DNA of 64,000 nt. Origin: Arion vulgaris. Lineage: Eukaryota; Mollusca; Gastropoda; Stylommatophora; Arionidae. Under the pieces are notes generated by a model. The model had not been told where the DNA came from. It ran no database searches and saw only the letters and a program-made list of their open reading frames with translations. The stretch is taken from the NCBI GenBank assembly GCA_020796225.1, contig CM036756.1:58868616-58932615 (forward strand). The letters run 5' to 3'. Positions 1 to 10,285 of the stretch are shown here, piece by piece. Numbering within the stretch: position 1 is the first letter of the stretch; each line of letters opens with the position of its first letter. The position numbers were made by a program, and so were the translations under genes.

Positions 1-44
1 TGTCATTTGACAGTTGTAACAAAAATTCGAATACTAATAGTAAA

Positions 45-302
45 GTCTTCTTCTTCTTTTGCGTTCGTTCTTTACGACCAATTTTAATCACTCTTTGTGA
101 TATATGTTTGATCTTTGCCAAGAACGTGTATACGTTGCACATTGGTTTGGTAGGCCCATAAACGCATAGACTTTTACATGTTTAGGACATGTGCATTCGA
201 TTTCAGCCAAACCTCCTCAGTCACCTCTTACGACATTCATGGAAGGTAACAGTGGTTCTATTCTTTACACCTCAAATTTGGGCCCCGGTAACCACTCGGG
301 CG
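45..302 (-). mobile_element. SINE-A, complete copy with target duplication
   Basis: Read on the minus strand, it begins CGCCCGAGTGG, has a core GTCGTAAGAGGTGAC and ends in a GAAGAAGAAGAC tail. The 10-bp direct repeat TAATAGTAAA flanks it exactly (35-44 and 303-312), the signature of LINE-mediated insertion. A second copy lies at 61016-61263 with its own duplication, which fixes both ends. No clear tRNA B box is visible. The core and the motif near the 3' end (ATCACAAAGAGTGATTAA) are shared with SINE-B, so the two look like branches of one superfamily. Confidence 0.85.
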
Positions 303-312
303 TAATAGTAAA

Positions 313-861
313 ATAATATTAATAGTAACATGCATACAAATAAATAACAGATGAAAAGTGACTCCAGACTACCAGTTACATTTTTTTTTATGTTGCGTTT
401 ATCAAATAACGTATTCAGAAAGACAATTTTTCTCTCTTAAATTCTGATTAACGATAAGCTACAGCTGGAGAAATAAAATAGGGCGCCATCGATGATCACA
501 CGGGCGCTATGACGTTGAATAGCACCTGCTTTAGTATATTTCGGTATCTATACTAAATGCGATCATTGTAGTATTTCGAGATAACTTGCCAGTTTAATCA
601 TTACAATGTACTCATGCTTGTTCAGGTTAGTATATTCACGCCAAACATCGGATGTTCGAGGACAATATAGCATATACAAATCAAACGTAAATTTCAAAGT
701 GGTATATATATTAATATTATATATATATATAAGTGGTAAATGAATTTTTTAAATCGTCCATTACAAATTCAGGAGTAGTTATGGCGCCTGATATGTAACC
801 TTTGACTGTACCAATGTTTTGCGTGATTCCTTGCTTTCCTTATTACCAGTGTACAGCCCAT
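313..861. other. AT-rich stretch, no gene seen
   Basis: No coding signal on either strand. It holds an imperfect (AT)n run at about 703-732. At about 775-850 is a fragment resembling the 3' part of SINE-F (compare the copy near 61.5-61.6 kb). Confidence 0.5.
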
Positions 862-1127
862 TCTTTTCTTCTTCTTCCTCTTCTTGCCTCCATATCGACC
901 ACTTGTTAACCCCTCTGTGTGATTTATATGTGATCCAAGTCTAAGAACGATTGTACGTTGTGCCAGTTATGCGCCTACACGTAGGCCAGCACATCTGAAT
1001 TGTTGACGCATTATATTTATTAGGATAGCTCCGAAGTCTCCTACCAGTGATCTATTACACATGCCTTGTAGGTCGCAGGCTACTATTCTTTGATCTCCCG
1101 TGAGCCCTGGCAGCACACAGTGAGACG
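862..1127 (-). mobile_element. SINE-B copy
   Basis: The plus strand shows the CTT-rich tail first (862-888), then CATATCGACCACTTGTTAA, a central block CGATTGTACGTTGTGCCAGT, and last the reverse complement of the 5' core. It is several percent diverged from the copies at 8.1, 15.1, 28.9, 52.6 and 55.3 kb. The tail is short (about 27 bp), in contrast to the kilobase-long tail of the copy at 28.9 kb. Confidence 0.8.
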
Positions 1128-2084
1128 CCTCTGGTTGAGTTTTAAGTGATTACTTCTTTCCCTGTCACCAATGTCCTACTTCACTCAGTCGAGCCTTACA
1201 CCACCTTCAGAAATACTTGTTAATTGAGATCCCCAAGTAAAGTTTTAGGGCTCATACAGGCCTGGAACCAAGAAATCACCACTGTAACTGTTCCCACTTG
1301 CACTGACTGTTGTCAACTTTATTATTGACGACACCTTCTCTCTCTCTATATCTCTTATATCTAGATATTTATATATATATTATAATCAACACATTAGAAA
1401 AAGGTAAACCACACATAAACACATTACATAAACAAGTTATCAAGAAGTGTTTTTCTTACCTTGTGACTGTATTAAAGTTATCAGAAGACACATAATACAA
1501 ACAATAAAAGCGATAGCTGTTTTACTTTTCAAGATATTTCTCGCCATGTTAGTTTTGATTTGTCCAAGATCTTACTGGTGCCAAAAATTAAACTAAACCG
1601 AAGAGGAGTTGTATGCTGCACTGTTTACGATGTTCGTGTTCTTTCTTGTTTATATTGTTATTCCGGAGAATGTTCTTTCTGTTTATAATCACTCAAACAC
1701 AATGCACCCTCCTTTGCACACCACGCAAACAGTTGATTTCCCGATGTACTCTTTTGCATCATAAGACTATTATCATTAATGGCTCACTTCTCACCCACCG
1801 ATGCCATTTGCGCCGCGACGGTGTGGGCGATTCGTCCGCAGATTGTGTCGCGCTGGTAACGCTGTCACATATCCTGAACAGAAGAAATACAACAATGAAC
1901 ACCAATAAAGTGTATGTTTTACAATATTTAGAGATTAATCAAAGCAGACAAATAAACAAAAATACAATACTGGTCTCATTAAGCTATTTTTGTTAGCTTT
2001 GTTAGGAAAGTGTATTTTGTTTGTTTTAAATCAAAGAATATATTTCATTGTGTCAAATATACTTCTTTATTTTCTGATCTAGGT
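1128..2084. other. Unassigned sequence, no gene seen
   Basis: It contains a CT/TA-rich simple repeat (about 1336-1382). An open frame at 1613-1996 has no recognisable domain and a composition like its surroundings, so I do not call it a gene. Confidence 0.4.
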
Positions 2085-2290
2085 TTCCTCATATGGCTCT
2101 ATCCGCCTCGAAAGAAATAGAACGCCACATCACGAGTGTTGAATAAAGAAAAACCCTCCGTAGCTCCAACAAAATCCTAGAGATATGTGTAAAAAATGCA
2201 CATGTGAACTGAACGATGTGATTCAGATTCGAACTTATAACTTTAGAAAGTACAGTAAACGTTTTAACAACTTCGCTCCAAAGACCCCCT
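2085..2290 (-). mobile_element. SINE-E relic
   Basis: Strongly decayed. A minus-strand B-box-like string GTTCGAATCTG lies near 2225-2240, and the block CAAAATCCTAGAGAT (about 2168-2183) matches the copy at 7.43-7.65 kb. No target duplication is visible. Confidence 0.45.
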
Positions 2291-2353
2291 ACTGTGTTTT
2301 CTATTACGGTTGTTAAACATCAGTAAAGGGGGGAAGACTACAGTAAAACTTGG

Positions 2354-2523
2354 TTTCTATATTTTGTAAAACTATAGTACTTTGTTTGTACGTGTTTCGC
2401 TATTTTTTACTGTTTCTGTATTTTATAAAACTATAGTACTTTGTTTGTACGTGTTTCGCTATTTTTTACTGTTTCTGTATTTTGTAAAACTATAGTACTT
2501 TGTTTGTACGTGTTTCGCTATTT
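2354..2523. repeat. 59-bp tandem repeat, 2.9 copies
   Basis: Three near-identical units start at 2354, 2413 and 2472. Each carries AACTATAGTACTTTGTTTG and TACGTGTTTCGCTATTTT. The same motifs occur at 4.23-4.65 kb and at the outer edges of the inverted repeat at 9.1-9.5 kb, so the array is built from a dispersed mobile repeat. That repeat is Penelope-like by inference. Confidence 0.85.
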
Positions 2524-2769
2524 AAACATTAGTAACACAAAGTGTAGCTCATAGATTGGGGTTATTAATCAAAAGGATTTATGGTTAACTGGAGTTGATG
2601 TTAATCCAATAATCGCATTGTTTTTGATTAGGAAATAGGGATTAGTGAGGATCATCAACACTGTACTTCGGACAGGTTCAAAATGTGCCCCGATTTTCTC
2701 CAAAATATGTCTACCAGCATATAACGACCAAATACACCCGTTCTGTGTTGATTAATCAAATGTTTTAAA
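2524..2769. other. Unassigned; weak match to repeat G
   Basis: A segment around 2635-2680 (CACTGTACTTCGGACAGG) resembles the part of repeat G next to its ATTG tail at 10.98 and 29.25 kb. Nothing else is recognised. Confidence 0.3.
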
Positions 2770-2903
2770 AGGGTCAAAATCCGAAGGATTTACTTCATTG
2801 CACCGAATTTACCCCATATAGCTCGGTCCTTCTCCGCAGAAATGGCACGCCATCTGCTGAGAGTACCGTCGCTCTAGCACAGTGTCAGTTCCCATTTTAA
2901 ATC
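2770..2903 (-). mobile_element. SINE-E, 3' portion
   Basis: It matches the 7.43-kb and 60.4-kb copies through CCGAAGGATTTACTTCATTG and ATGGCACGCCATCTGCTGA. It stops before the B-box half, so the copy is truncated at its 5' end. It abuts the La LINE that follows. Confidence 0.65.
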
Positions 2904-2929
2904 CTTTCTCCTTCACTCTGGATAAGGAT

Positions 2930-3555
2930 GCCGATTTATATATATTTTTTAAGGTATCTATAAGATCTATAAGAAATGTTAAAAAAGAAATTATGATACG
3001 AATTGACAAAACAACATCAGCTTTTAAAAGTCTAAATAAAATATGGAGCTGCAAGTTATATAGTATTAAAACTAAATTACGAATTTTCAATTCAAATGTT
3101 GTATCAATCCTAACATATGCCAGCGAGAGTTGGAAAATGACTAAAGATATAGAAAGCAAGTTGAATGCATTTGAAAATAGATGTCTGCGAAAAATAATGA
3201 ATATAAAATGGAACGAATTCAGGAGAAGTGATGAAACCAGAGACATGTCTGGTCAACCACTAGTGACAACTGTTATAAGAAAGAGAAGATGGAGATATGT
3301 TGGGCACACCTTGAGGAGAAATGATCAACGAATATCAAAGCAGGCATTGAAGTGGGATGCAAAGGGTTCAAGAAAGAGAGGTCGACCTAAGGAGACCCTG
3401 AAGCGAACTTTTCTGAGAGAGGCAGTAAATACCGGTCTCAGTTCCATGGAGGAGATTGAGCGAGTTGCCCAGGATAGAGCGGTATGGAGAAATTACTTGC
3501 AGGCCCTATGTAACGTATAACGGTAAGAGAGGAATTATTATTATTATTATTATAA
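2930..3555 (+). pseudogene. LINE group La: reverse-transcriptase C-terminus and 3' end
   Basis: This 5'-truncated non-LTR retrotransposon retains only the region after the palm domain of reverse transcriptase. It has the connector helix segment (ESWKMTKDIESKLNAFENRC), then RRWRYVGHTLRRND, a KRGRPKETLKRT strip, and a terminal AQDRAVWRNYLQALCNV before a stop at 3520. The frame is open from about 2930 to 3520, so the fragment is relatively young. A short 3' end and an (ATT)n tail (3536-3554) follow. A microsatellite tail without poly(A) and a short 3' UTR are typical of RTE-like LINEs, which is inference. No endonuclease or YADD box remains, so it cannot move by itself. Confidence 0.8.
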
Positions 3556-3998
3556 GATCTGCTTCAATTATGGCATTGTTAATATCTGAAATATCCAATG
3601 ACACCTTCCTAGACCAATCCTGAATCATCCATGTTATTTACACGCCCACTGTCATGTATTTCCACATGATTTGATAAACAATGAACGTTAAATGGATCAT
3701 TCGGAATGGGCTAAATGTAACAAGCCAATCCTAATTTATACAGCCAGCCTGCATTTTTTAGCATATTCATTGAGTCGCTCAGTATAAATGCATGTGTGAG
3801 TTAATTCCGTGTACTCAAGCACTTCAGAACCATGTTTGCCACGTTGATCTCCACGTTAAGGCTGATCAAAGTTACAGTACAGAAATCGCTGTCCTCCTTG
3901 ACAGTTTTGCATTTTGAACTCACATTAACTGTCCATACAATCCGCTAGTTTGGAATCACCGAGCCATCAGTGTATATCACAGCATCCCCATTCATAAA
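3556..3998 (-). pseudogene. LINE RNase H relic
   Basis: Minus-strand translation gives IYTDGSV (about 3959-3979), the first-aspartate motif of type-1 RNase H, then FILSDSMNML (about 3759-3790), a second active-site motif, then LDISDINNAI. The last two match the RNase H relic at 19.2-19.5 kb. Several stops and frameshifts separate the pieces. LINEs of the Jockey and I groups carry such a domain after reverse transcriptase; nothing of the polymerase is left here. Confidence 0.65.
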
Positions 3999-4221
3999 AT
4001 ATCCAGAAAAAACAAACTGAGTACCTTTGAAACGAGAGGCGAACACATTACTTCCACAAATACAACGGAACGGAAGAAGAATAGTAAACCAACAAAGGAC
4101 TGGTGTCAGTAGCCGAAAAACGCTGAGACAATACCATTAGGAGTATATCGAAGCACTTATGCGCTAATTTATACAATGTTCAATAATGATGATCTGTCGA
4201 CTAAATTGTCGTTGATGAATA
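3999..4221. other. Unassigned sequence
   Basis: No coding signal and no repeat recognised elsewhere in the window. Confidence 0.3.
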
Positions 4222-4650
4222 TTGTTATTATTTTTGTATTTTGTAAAAATACAGTACAGAGGAATGATGAGAATCAAATGTACTGCTAAAATGACTAATG
4301 TTGAGGTGTTGAATGAGATCAAGACACAGACAAAGCTTATCAGCAATATAAGAAAGAGGCAGTCATCATTTTACGGACATGTGATAAGTAGGGGATGTTC
4401 AGAACACATTGTGACAACCGGTAAAATCGAGGGTAGACAAGACAGAGGAAGACAGAGAGAGAAAATGTTGGATAGCCTGACTTCAGTGCACGGTAGAGCG
4501 TCAACATCTGTGTTGATAGCAAATACCAAAGACAGAGATTTGTGGAGATTCATGAACGCCTACGTCAGCCGGCACGGCACCTGATGATGATGATAGTACT
4601 TTGTTTTTACGTGTTTCGTCGACTAAACTAAACTAGTTTCTCAACCTACA
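4222..4650. mobile_element. Penelope-like repeat split by a LINE
   Basis: The left part (about 4230-4261, GTATTTTGTAAAAATACAGTAC) and right part (about 4594-4630, ATAGTACTTTGTTTTTACGTG) together rebuild the unit of the 2.35-kb array. The Lb LINE sits between them. A short duplication, ACAGTAC versus ATAGTAC, marks the insertion point. Confidence 0.55.
4262..4597 (+). pseudogene. LINE group Lb, 3' end
   Basis: The open frame encodes the extreme C-terminus of a LINE polyprotein: IRKRQSSFYGHVISRG, then TTGKIEGRQDRGRQREKMLD, then DLWRFMNAYVSRHGT and a stop at 4582-4584. A (TGA)n tail overlaps the stop. Copies occur at 50.9, 53.4 and 59.2 kb. The frame is intact over the retained part. Function of the isolated fragment: none expected. 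Confidence 0.75.
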
Positions 4651-4879
4651 ATGATATTGTCGGATCACGGTATGTTCTATCTATCAACGTACGTGATGGT
4701 AAATGCGGTTCATACAGTTTTACTGATATCTGTACATCTTATTAAATCTTGTGTTGTGATTCTTCTTGTTTCGTTATTTGTTATTTTATTTTTTTAATAC
4801 TTTTATTTACAATAAAATATATCCTACAGGTTAGCCCCATTCTACATCTTATATCATTATGTAGACATGTTAGTATGAT
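4651..4879. other. AT-rich, no gene seen
   Basis: It contains AT-rich sequence with an AATAAAA string near 4810. No frame or repeat is recognised. Confidence 0.3.
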
Positions 4880-5030
4880 GGGTGCAAGATGTCATTGACG
4901 ATCTGAGAATGACTGCCGCTGACGCCGACCAACTTGCACAGAACAGAGAGTTTTTCAGGACTGGTGTCATGGGAGCTAAGTTCCGGAAAGGACAACCTGC
5001 TTGATGATGATGATGGTGATGATGATGATA
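4880..5030 (+). mobile_element. LINE group Lc, 3' end
   Basis: Translation gives QDVIDDLRMTAADADQLAQN then REFFRTGVMGAKFRK, followed by a TGATGATGATGATGG tail. Longer copies are at 50.1 kb (minus) and 56.3 kb (plus). This end meets the next LINE tail-to-tail. Confidence 0.7.
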
Positions 5031-5440
5031 CACAAAGTTAGTTAGTCTTTCCTCTTGGGCCTGTGGGCGGCGCATAGGGCAGAGGTCATAGCTCTCCATG
5101 TCTCGCGGTTCGTTGCTATTTGTTTTAAGTCTTTGATGTTTACTAGGCCCATCGTTGAGCCTTCTCTGGTGATGGTTCTACGCAGAGTCTCTCTTGGTCT
5201 TCCTCGTTTTCCCTCTGGTGTCCATATGAGGGATTGGTAAGGGAGTCTTCTCTCATCCATTCTAAGTGTGTGGCCGATGTAGTTCCAGCGGCGCTTTTCT
5301 ATAAAATTTGATACATTTTCTTGCTTGGTCTCTTGTCTTATTTGTGTATTGGGTCTGAAATCTGACCATTTGAGGTTCAGTATTCTTCTAAGACATTTAT
5401 TCTCAAAGTTATCTAATTTTCTTTCTAGAGCTTTACACAA
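5031..5440 (-). pseudogene. LINE C-terminus related to La
   Basis: The minus-strand frame (stop near 5042) reads LDNFENKCLRRILNLKWSDF, RRWNYIGHTLRMDERRLP, SLIWTPEGKRGRPRETLRRT, and IATNRETWRAMTSALCAAH. It is the same architecture as La with different residues, so a sister lineage. The frame is open over 130 codons. The trinucleotide tail is shared physically with the Lc fragment at 5005-5030. Confidence 0.75.
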
Positions 5441-5449
5441 AGTACTACT

Positions 5450-5800
5450 ACTTATTTCTCTTCACTCCTCGTGCAGCATAGGATCTCAACAGTTGCCCTC
5501 CACTTTTCGCGGTCTCTTACTGTTGTCTTTATAGTCTAGCTTCCAGGATAGTCTAGCTTCCTTCAGTTCCTCAAGAAGACTCCGTTTTCATTTCTAAGGC
5601 ACCCCCTTTTCCGTTTACCTATGGGATCCACTCAGGTGCTTATCTAGGCTGTGTCCCGACTGTATCTTCCGCATGATATGCCCGATCGATCGCAATTTAC
5701 TCTCCCTGATCTAAGCCATCATGGATTTCTGCTTTGCTCTTATCCTTAGGTATAGTTTGCCCCTCAGTCATACCATCTCTGGTCTGAGAATACAAAGAAG
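5450..5800 (-). pseudogene. Decayed LINE C-terminus
   Basis: The minus strand yields IGHIMRKIQSGHSLDKHL, then ELKEARLSWK and a tryptophan-rich end near 5500, with stops in every frame. The order (GH-x-MR, basic strip, final helix) is that of the other LINE C-termini. The group cannot be assigned. Confidence 0.5.
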
Positions 5801-5829
5801 ACATTTAATGTTAAGTATAGACAGATATA

Positions 5830-7425
5830 TAAGCTTTAATGATACATTATTCTGTACAAGCTTCTTCCATTTCCCATAAATAAATGTAGCAGTATAAAGT
5901 GCAATGACAGCCCAAGAATATTAAAATCTGAAGTTGTAAGAGCAATCGAAACAATGAAGCGAGGAAAGGCTGCAGGATTGGACAATATTACTGTGGAAAT
6001 GTTAACCTCCTTAGAGGATTTTGGTATTTCAACCATTACAGATTTGTGCAATGATATATATAACACAGGATATATACCAAGAGACTTGAAGACATCAGTA
6101 TTCATACCACTACCCAAAAAGGCCCAAAGCACAGGAGTGCACAGACTATAGGACAATTAGCCTGATGAGCCACATAACAAAAATACTACTCAAGATCATA
6201 CATGAAAGAATTAAAAACAAGATAGACATAGAAGTAGGAGAAGAACAGTCTGGCTTTAGAAAGAACAGAGGAACAAGAGAGGCAATATTTTGTATAAGAC
6301 TACTCGCTGACAAGTATATAGAAGTGCAAAAGGTATCTACTTGTGTTTCATCGATTATAGCAAAGCTTTTGACAGAGTCCAACATGAAAAGCTAATCATA
6401 TGTCTACAAGAAATAGGCCTAGATGGGGATGATATCAGACTAATAAGTAACATATACTGGGAACAGACAGCAATAATAAAATATGAAAATAGCTACTCTT
6501 CATACATAGACATAAAGAGAGGAGTGAGACAAGGATGCATACTGTCACCAAGCCTATTTAACATCTACACAGAGAAAATCTTCAAACAACTAGAGGGAAT
6601 GCCAGGACTCAAGATCAATGGAAAAATAATAAATAACTTAAGATATGCAGATGACACAGTATTGGTAGCAGAAAATGAACAAGATCTACAAGAATTAGTG
6701 GACCAATTGGACAGAACTAGCAAGGAATATGGATTAGACATTAACATACAAAAACAAAAACTATGGTAATCAACAAGGAAATGGAAAAACCTAAAATGAA
6801 TATAAAAATACATGGAGAATTACTACATCAAGTAAAAAGCTACTCCTATCTCGGTCAGATGATAACAGATGATGGCAGATGTATAACTGAAATTAAAAAG
6901 AGAATAGGAATGGCCAAGGATAATTTCAATAGTATGAGAAAGTTACTGACATCCAAACAAATCACAAACAGGCTAAAATTAGAATGATCAAATGCTATAT
7001 ATATCCTATATTAATGTATGGCTCGGAAACATGGACAATGAACAAGCAGTTAGAAGACAGAATTGATGCATTTGAGATGTGGATATATAGAAGAATAAGC
7101 AGAGTTTCATGGACAGAAAAACAGACAAATAAACAAGTTTTAGGAAAACTAGGCATGAAGAAACAATTATTAAGAGAAATAAAATTCAGACAAGTAAAGT
7201 ATTTTGGGCACATAAAAAGGCATGACACCATGATAAAACATTTACTAGAGGGGAAAGTTGAGGGAGAAGAGCAAGAGGAAGACCGAGAGATAAGTGGGAG
7301 GGAAACTTTAAGACATGGACAGGTTACAGTCTGGCAGTGTGCAACACCAAGGCGAAAGACAGAGGATGCTGAGATTCATTGCAGCCAACCTTCGATGTGG
7401 AGACGGCACCTGATGATGATGATGA
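5830..7425 (+). pseudogene. LINE reverse transcriptase, frameshifted, best-preserved copy
   Basis: The polymerase of a non-LTR retrotransposon, which copies element RNA into DNA at a nicked target. Motifs occur in order over four or five frames: KRGKAAGLDNITVEML (about 5954), DLKTSVFIPLPKK, ISLMSHITKILLKI, EEQSGFRKNRGTREAIF (about 6240), FIDYSKAFDRVQ (about 6347), KRGVRQGCILSPSLFNIY (about 6513), RYADDTVLVAE (catalytic YADD at 6644-6655), SYSYLGQMITDDG (about 6838), and PILMYGSETWTMNKQLEDRI (about 7002). The C-terminal VKYFGHIKRH is at about 7197 and the end reads RFIAANLRCGDGT, with a (TGATGA)n tail at 7411-7423. Frameshifts fall near 6150, 6340-6395, 6765, 6985 and after 7290. The endonuclease domain is missing (5' truncation). 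RTE/CR1-type LINE by layout; exact clade uncertain. Confidence 0.88.
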
Positions 7426-7650
7426 CCATAAAGGGTCCAAAGGCGAAGGATTTACTTCCTTGCAGCGGGTTTCACAATGGCTCCGACTCTGTTGACAGAG
7501 ATGGCATGCCATCTGCTGAAAGCATTGCAATAAGCACGAACTCTGCAGGTCCGGCACCAATCCTAGAGATCTCAGGAAAAAATTCACATGTGTCTTGGTT
7601 CAGATCGAACCCAGAACCTATGACCACAACGCCATTGAGATCTCATAGAT
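7426..7650 (-). mobile_element. SINE-E
   Basis: On the minus strand it has a B box GGGTTCGATCTG near 7600-7612 and ends at GGCGAAGGATTTACTTCC. It sits directly behind the LINE tail at 7423. A frame running through the LINE into this SINE (to 7673) is therefore an accidental fusion. Confidence 0.7.
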
Positions 7651-7734
7651 ATAGCTGTATGTTTACCAAATGAATACGAAATCATGTTGTTTTAGCTAAA
7701 ATTCCCACCAATATATGTTGTAGCTAATAGCACA

Positions 7735-8035
7735 ATTGATAGTACGCTGTGCTAGCGACCACGTGTCGCGGAATTTCCAGGGTTCTCAACACCAACTTGG
7801 CAAAAAAAATTGTCAATGTATTCACGGATTTCAGGTCCACTCATTCTTTACTTGGGTAATTAAATTACAAGCACCTCTGCAATTATAGTGAGATTTACCT
7901 CAATGGCGAGAGACACTGGTAATATATGAAAGTAGATCTTCACGCAAAAATAATTCAGGGGCATCGTATTAGGCACCCTCACTAGTGTACCTGAATTCAT
8001 AGCGGACAAAAACAGCAACAACAAACAAACAAACA
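7735..8035 (+). mobile_element. SINE-F
   Basis: Homologous to 15848-16135. The head reads GTACGCTGTGCTAGCGACC (decayed A box), then CCAGGGTTCTCAACACC in the B-box position. It ends GAATTCATAGCGGACAAA and an ACAACAAACAAAC tail. The B box has lost its central CGA, so it is unlikely to be transcribed. Confidence 0.7.
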
Positions 8036-8106
8036 TGCGATTGTCACGGTAGTGTTTTAAATAATGCCAAGATGTTTATAAGTGTCTGGTTTTGATATCC
8101 CGCAAA

Positions 8107-8375
8107 TCGCCTGTGTGTTGTCTGGGTTTGCAAGGGGAGCAAAGAATAGTAACACTGTAACCTACAAGGCATATCATAAGAGGCGACTAGGGTAGCGGTC
8201 TAGGGAAGTTACCCTAGTGAATAAAAAGCATCGCAGAAATCGGATAAACTAGCATATTTATAGGTGCATAAATGGCACAATGTACAATCGCTCTTAGGCT
8301 TTGATCACATACAAATCACAAAGAGTGATTAACAAGTGGTCGATATGGACAGTTCAAAGAAGAGAAAGACAAGAA
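8107..8375 (+). mobile_element. SINE-B
   Basis: Full-length by alignment to the 55.27-kb copy: head CGCCTGTGTG, core CATATCATAAGAGGCGACT, central GGCACAATGTACAATCGCTC, end CAAGTGGTCGATATGGA and a GA-rich tail. No clear target duplication. Confidence 0.8.
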
Positions 8376-9117
8376 TAGTATATCGCACATTAATAACTGT
8401 GAAGAAAGTTTCATTATTTAATTGATAAAATGTCCCTATAATGTCACAGTAATGAGCAGATTGCATGCACTTTACATTGATGCCATTCAACATATTTCTG
8501 AACTCTAAAATTTCAGGTTATTTCTGATTTTTTACAACTTTTCAGAAACTGTTGAATTTTAATTTGTGGCACGAGATTAATAATTGTCTAATGCATTGCT
8601 GCCAAGCGCGATGTTTACATCCCTGGCGCCCTATCTTGTTCCTCTGGTTTAAATGTTAATCAAAATTTCAAGACGAAAAACATTTCATACGCACAATATT
8701 AAATACAAAATTTAACTTGTAATAAAGATTAATTTTGTATCTGTGATTATTTTGTTCATGTTACTCTTCATATTTCTTTATTATCATTATTATTTCTGCA
8801 ATTACCATATGATGCAGCCCCTCCCACAGACATTACTCAGATGCGACCTAATAAATAAAAAGGTTGGATATCACTGATAACAGCAGAAAAAAAGGAGTCC
8901 AATTCGTACACGAAAGAAAACGTTTGAAGCAAAGTTCAAAGACATGCTTAAGATTAGGTTTGAAGTAGAAGGAAAGGGACGAGATCGGATTGAGTGGACA
9001 ATTATTTTTTGGGTTGTCTTTGCTTTATATGCCCTTGGGTGAGAACACTGATGACGATGAATGTAATTTAGTTTCAACAAAATATTGGCAACTGGAAATA
9101 TTGCAAAACTGGTAGTA
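8376..9117. other. No gene or repeat recognised
   Basis: AT-rich sequence. Short frames near 8.9-9.1 kb show no domain and no bias different from the flanks. Confidence 0.3.
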
Positions 9118-9474
9118 ACAAAGTAGTTTTACAAAATACACAAACAATAACAATACACAGCAACGTTTCGACCAAAAGGCCTTTATCAAGCAAACGATAC
9201 AACAGCTGTGACGAATTTCACAACACACTACATATAGACTACGACAGAAACATTCCAACAGTTCTAAAATGAAAATATGTGACTAAAAACGAATAATGAA
9301 ATAAAAGCAAAAACTAGAAGTGAAAAAAGAAGAGAAAATACAAAATCAAATATATATAACTTATATACATTGACCATATACACATATACATAATCGTTTG
9401 CTTGATAAAGGCCTTTTGGTCGAAACGTTGCTGTGTATTGTTACTGTTTTTCTAAAACTACAGTACTTTTGTTA
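9118..9474. repeat. Long inverted repeat with hammerhead-like motif (Penelope-like?)
   Basis: Arms of about 80 bp (9118-9198 and 9393-9474) are inverted copies around a 194-bp loop. Each arm holds TTGATAAAGGCC-TTTT-GGTCGAAAC (plus strand 9402-9425): a 4-bp stem, UUUU loop, then GAAAC. That is the stem II and GAAA half of a hammerhead ribozyme. The CUGAUGA half reads UUGAUAA, so essential core bases are changed. Hammerhead motifs are known in the terminal repeats of Penelope-like elements; assignment to that class is inference. Outer edges share GTTTTACAAAATAC-type sequence with the 2.35-kb array. Confidence 0.6.
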
Positions 9475-9539
9475 TTACGTGTTTCGCCATTACTACATAG
9501 TTTTACTACAGTCTTCTCCTATATCGATAAAACTGGAAA

Positions 9540-9925
9540 TATGATATATGTAAAGTTAAGTGAACTATATGTGTGAAACATGGACATTCGTTTGGAGAAT
9601 CCTCATTATAACACGGGCAGCTAAAAGAACACATAGAACTATCAGAAAGAACTCCAAATCAAAAACAACTTGCTGATGCTACAAATAAGAATAGGAAAAT
9701 TGAAGTATTTTGAACGTATAAAAAGTCACTAAGGATTGAAGGATTGAAGAAGGCAGCATCCGGGAAAAGCGGAAAAGAGGAAAACAATGAAAATTATTGA
9801 TTCAGAATGTAGCTGATGATTTGACCATGCCGAATGCAGAGTCGGAACATCTGGAATATAAAAAAGAGAAATTCAGAAGGTCTGTTAGATTTATAAATGT
9901 GTGTCCAGGACAAGCTATTTGATGA
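9540..9925 (+). pseudogene. LINE group Ld, 3' end, decayed
   Basis: Aligned with 23.83-24.12 kb: LLMLQIR, a degenerate YFGHIKK counterpart (KLKYFERIKSH), the basic strip, then ADDLTMPNAESEHLEY-like residues and a tail TTTGATGATTAAG. Stops and frameshifts run throughout. Confidence 0.6.
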
Positions 9926-10019
9926 TTAAGTAATATTGTTCATTAGTGATCTGCATAAAATGTAGATATAACTTCACCTAACACTACTTTTTATTGACAA
10001 CTACTTTAACTGGTGTATG

Positions 10020-10285
10020 TAGATATGTGAGCGTCTGTAGCTTACGCGTTAGAGAGCTGGATAACATCCAAAGCGTACCTGGTTCAAACTCCGCGTGGGA
10101 AAGTTTGAAGCAAATTGTTTCGTGGGATTTTTACAAAAGTTTAAAAATAGTCCTCACCGTTCAGAAAGGAATGGCAAATCACTGAACGTATAAGTGGTGC
10201 CTAGAAAATCAACGACTCGTTTTCTGTGTTTGATAGCTACGTCCTGTACAGGATAAACCATGATTTTCGTCTTTTAACCTTCTGT
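10020..10285 (+). mobile_element. SINE-D2, tRNA-derived
   Basis: The head has TAGCTTACGCGTTAG as A-box-like sequence and CTGGTTCAAACTCCGCG as B box (about 10078-10094). The body shares GTTCAGAAAGGAATGGCAAA and CTGAACGTA with SINE-D1. It ends CCTGTACAGGATAAACCATG. Other copies: 48.95-49.12 and 54.56-55.02 kb. Confidence 0.75.

Noticed and set aside
1613..1996. 127-codon plus frame as a gene
   Set aside because: No domain, no signal beyond chance hydrophobic residues, and no support from context.
6984..7673. A 229-codon LINE frame extending past 7425
   Set aside because: The LINE's own stop (in another frame) and microsatellite tail are at about 7409-7423. The extension runs through an antisense SINE-E.
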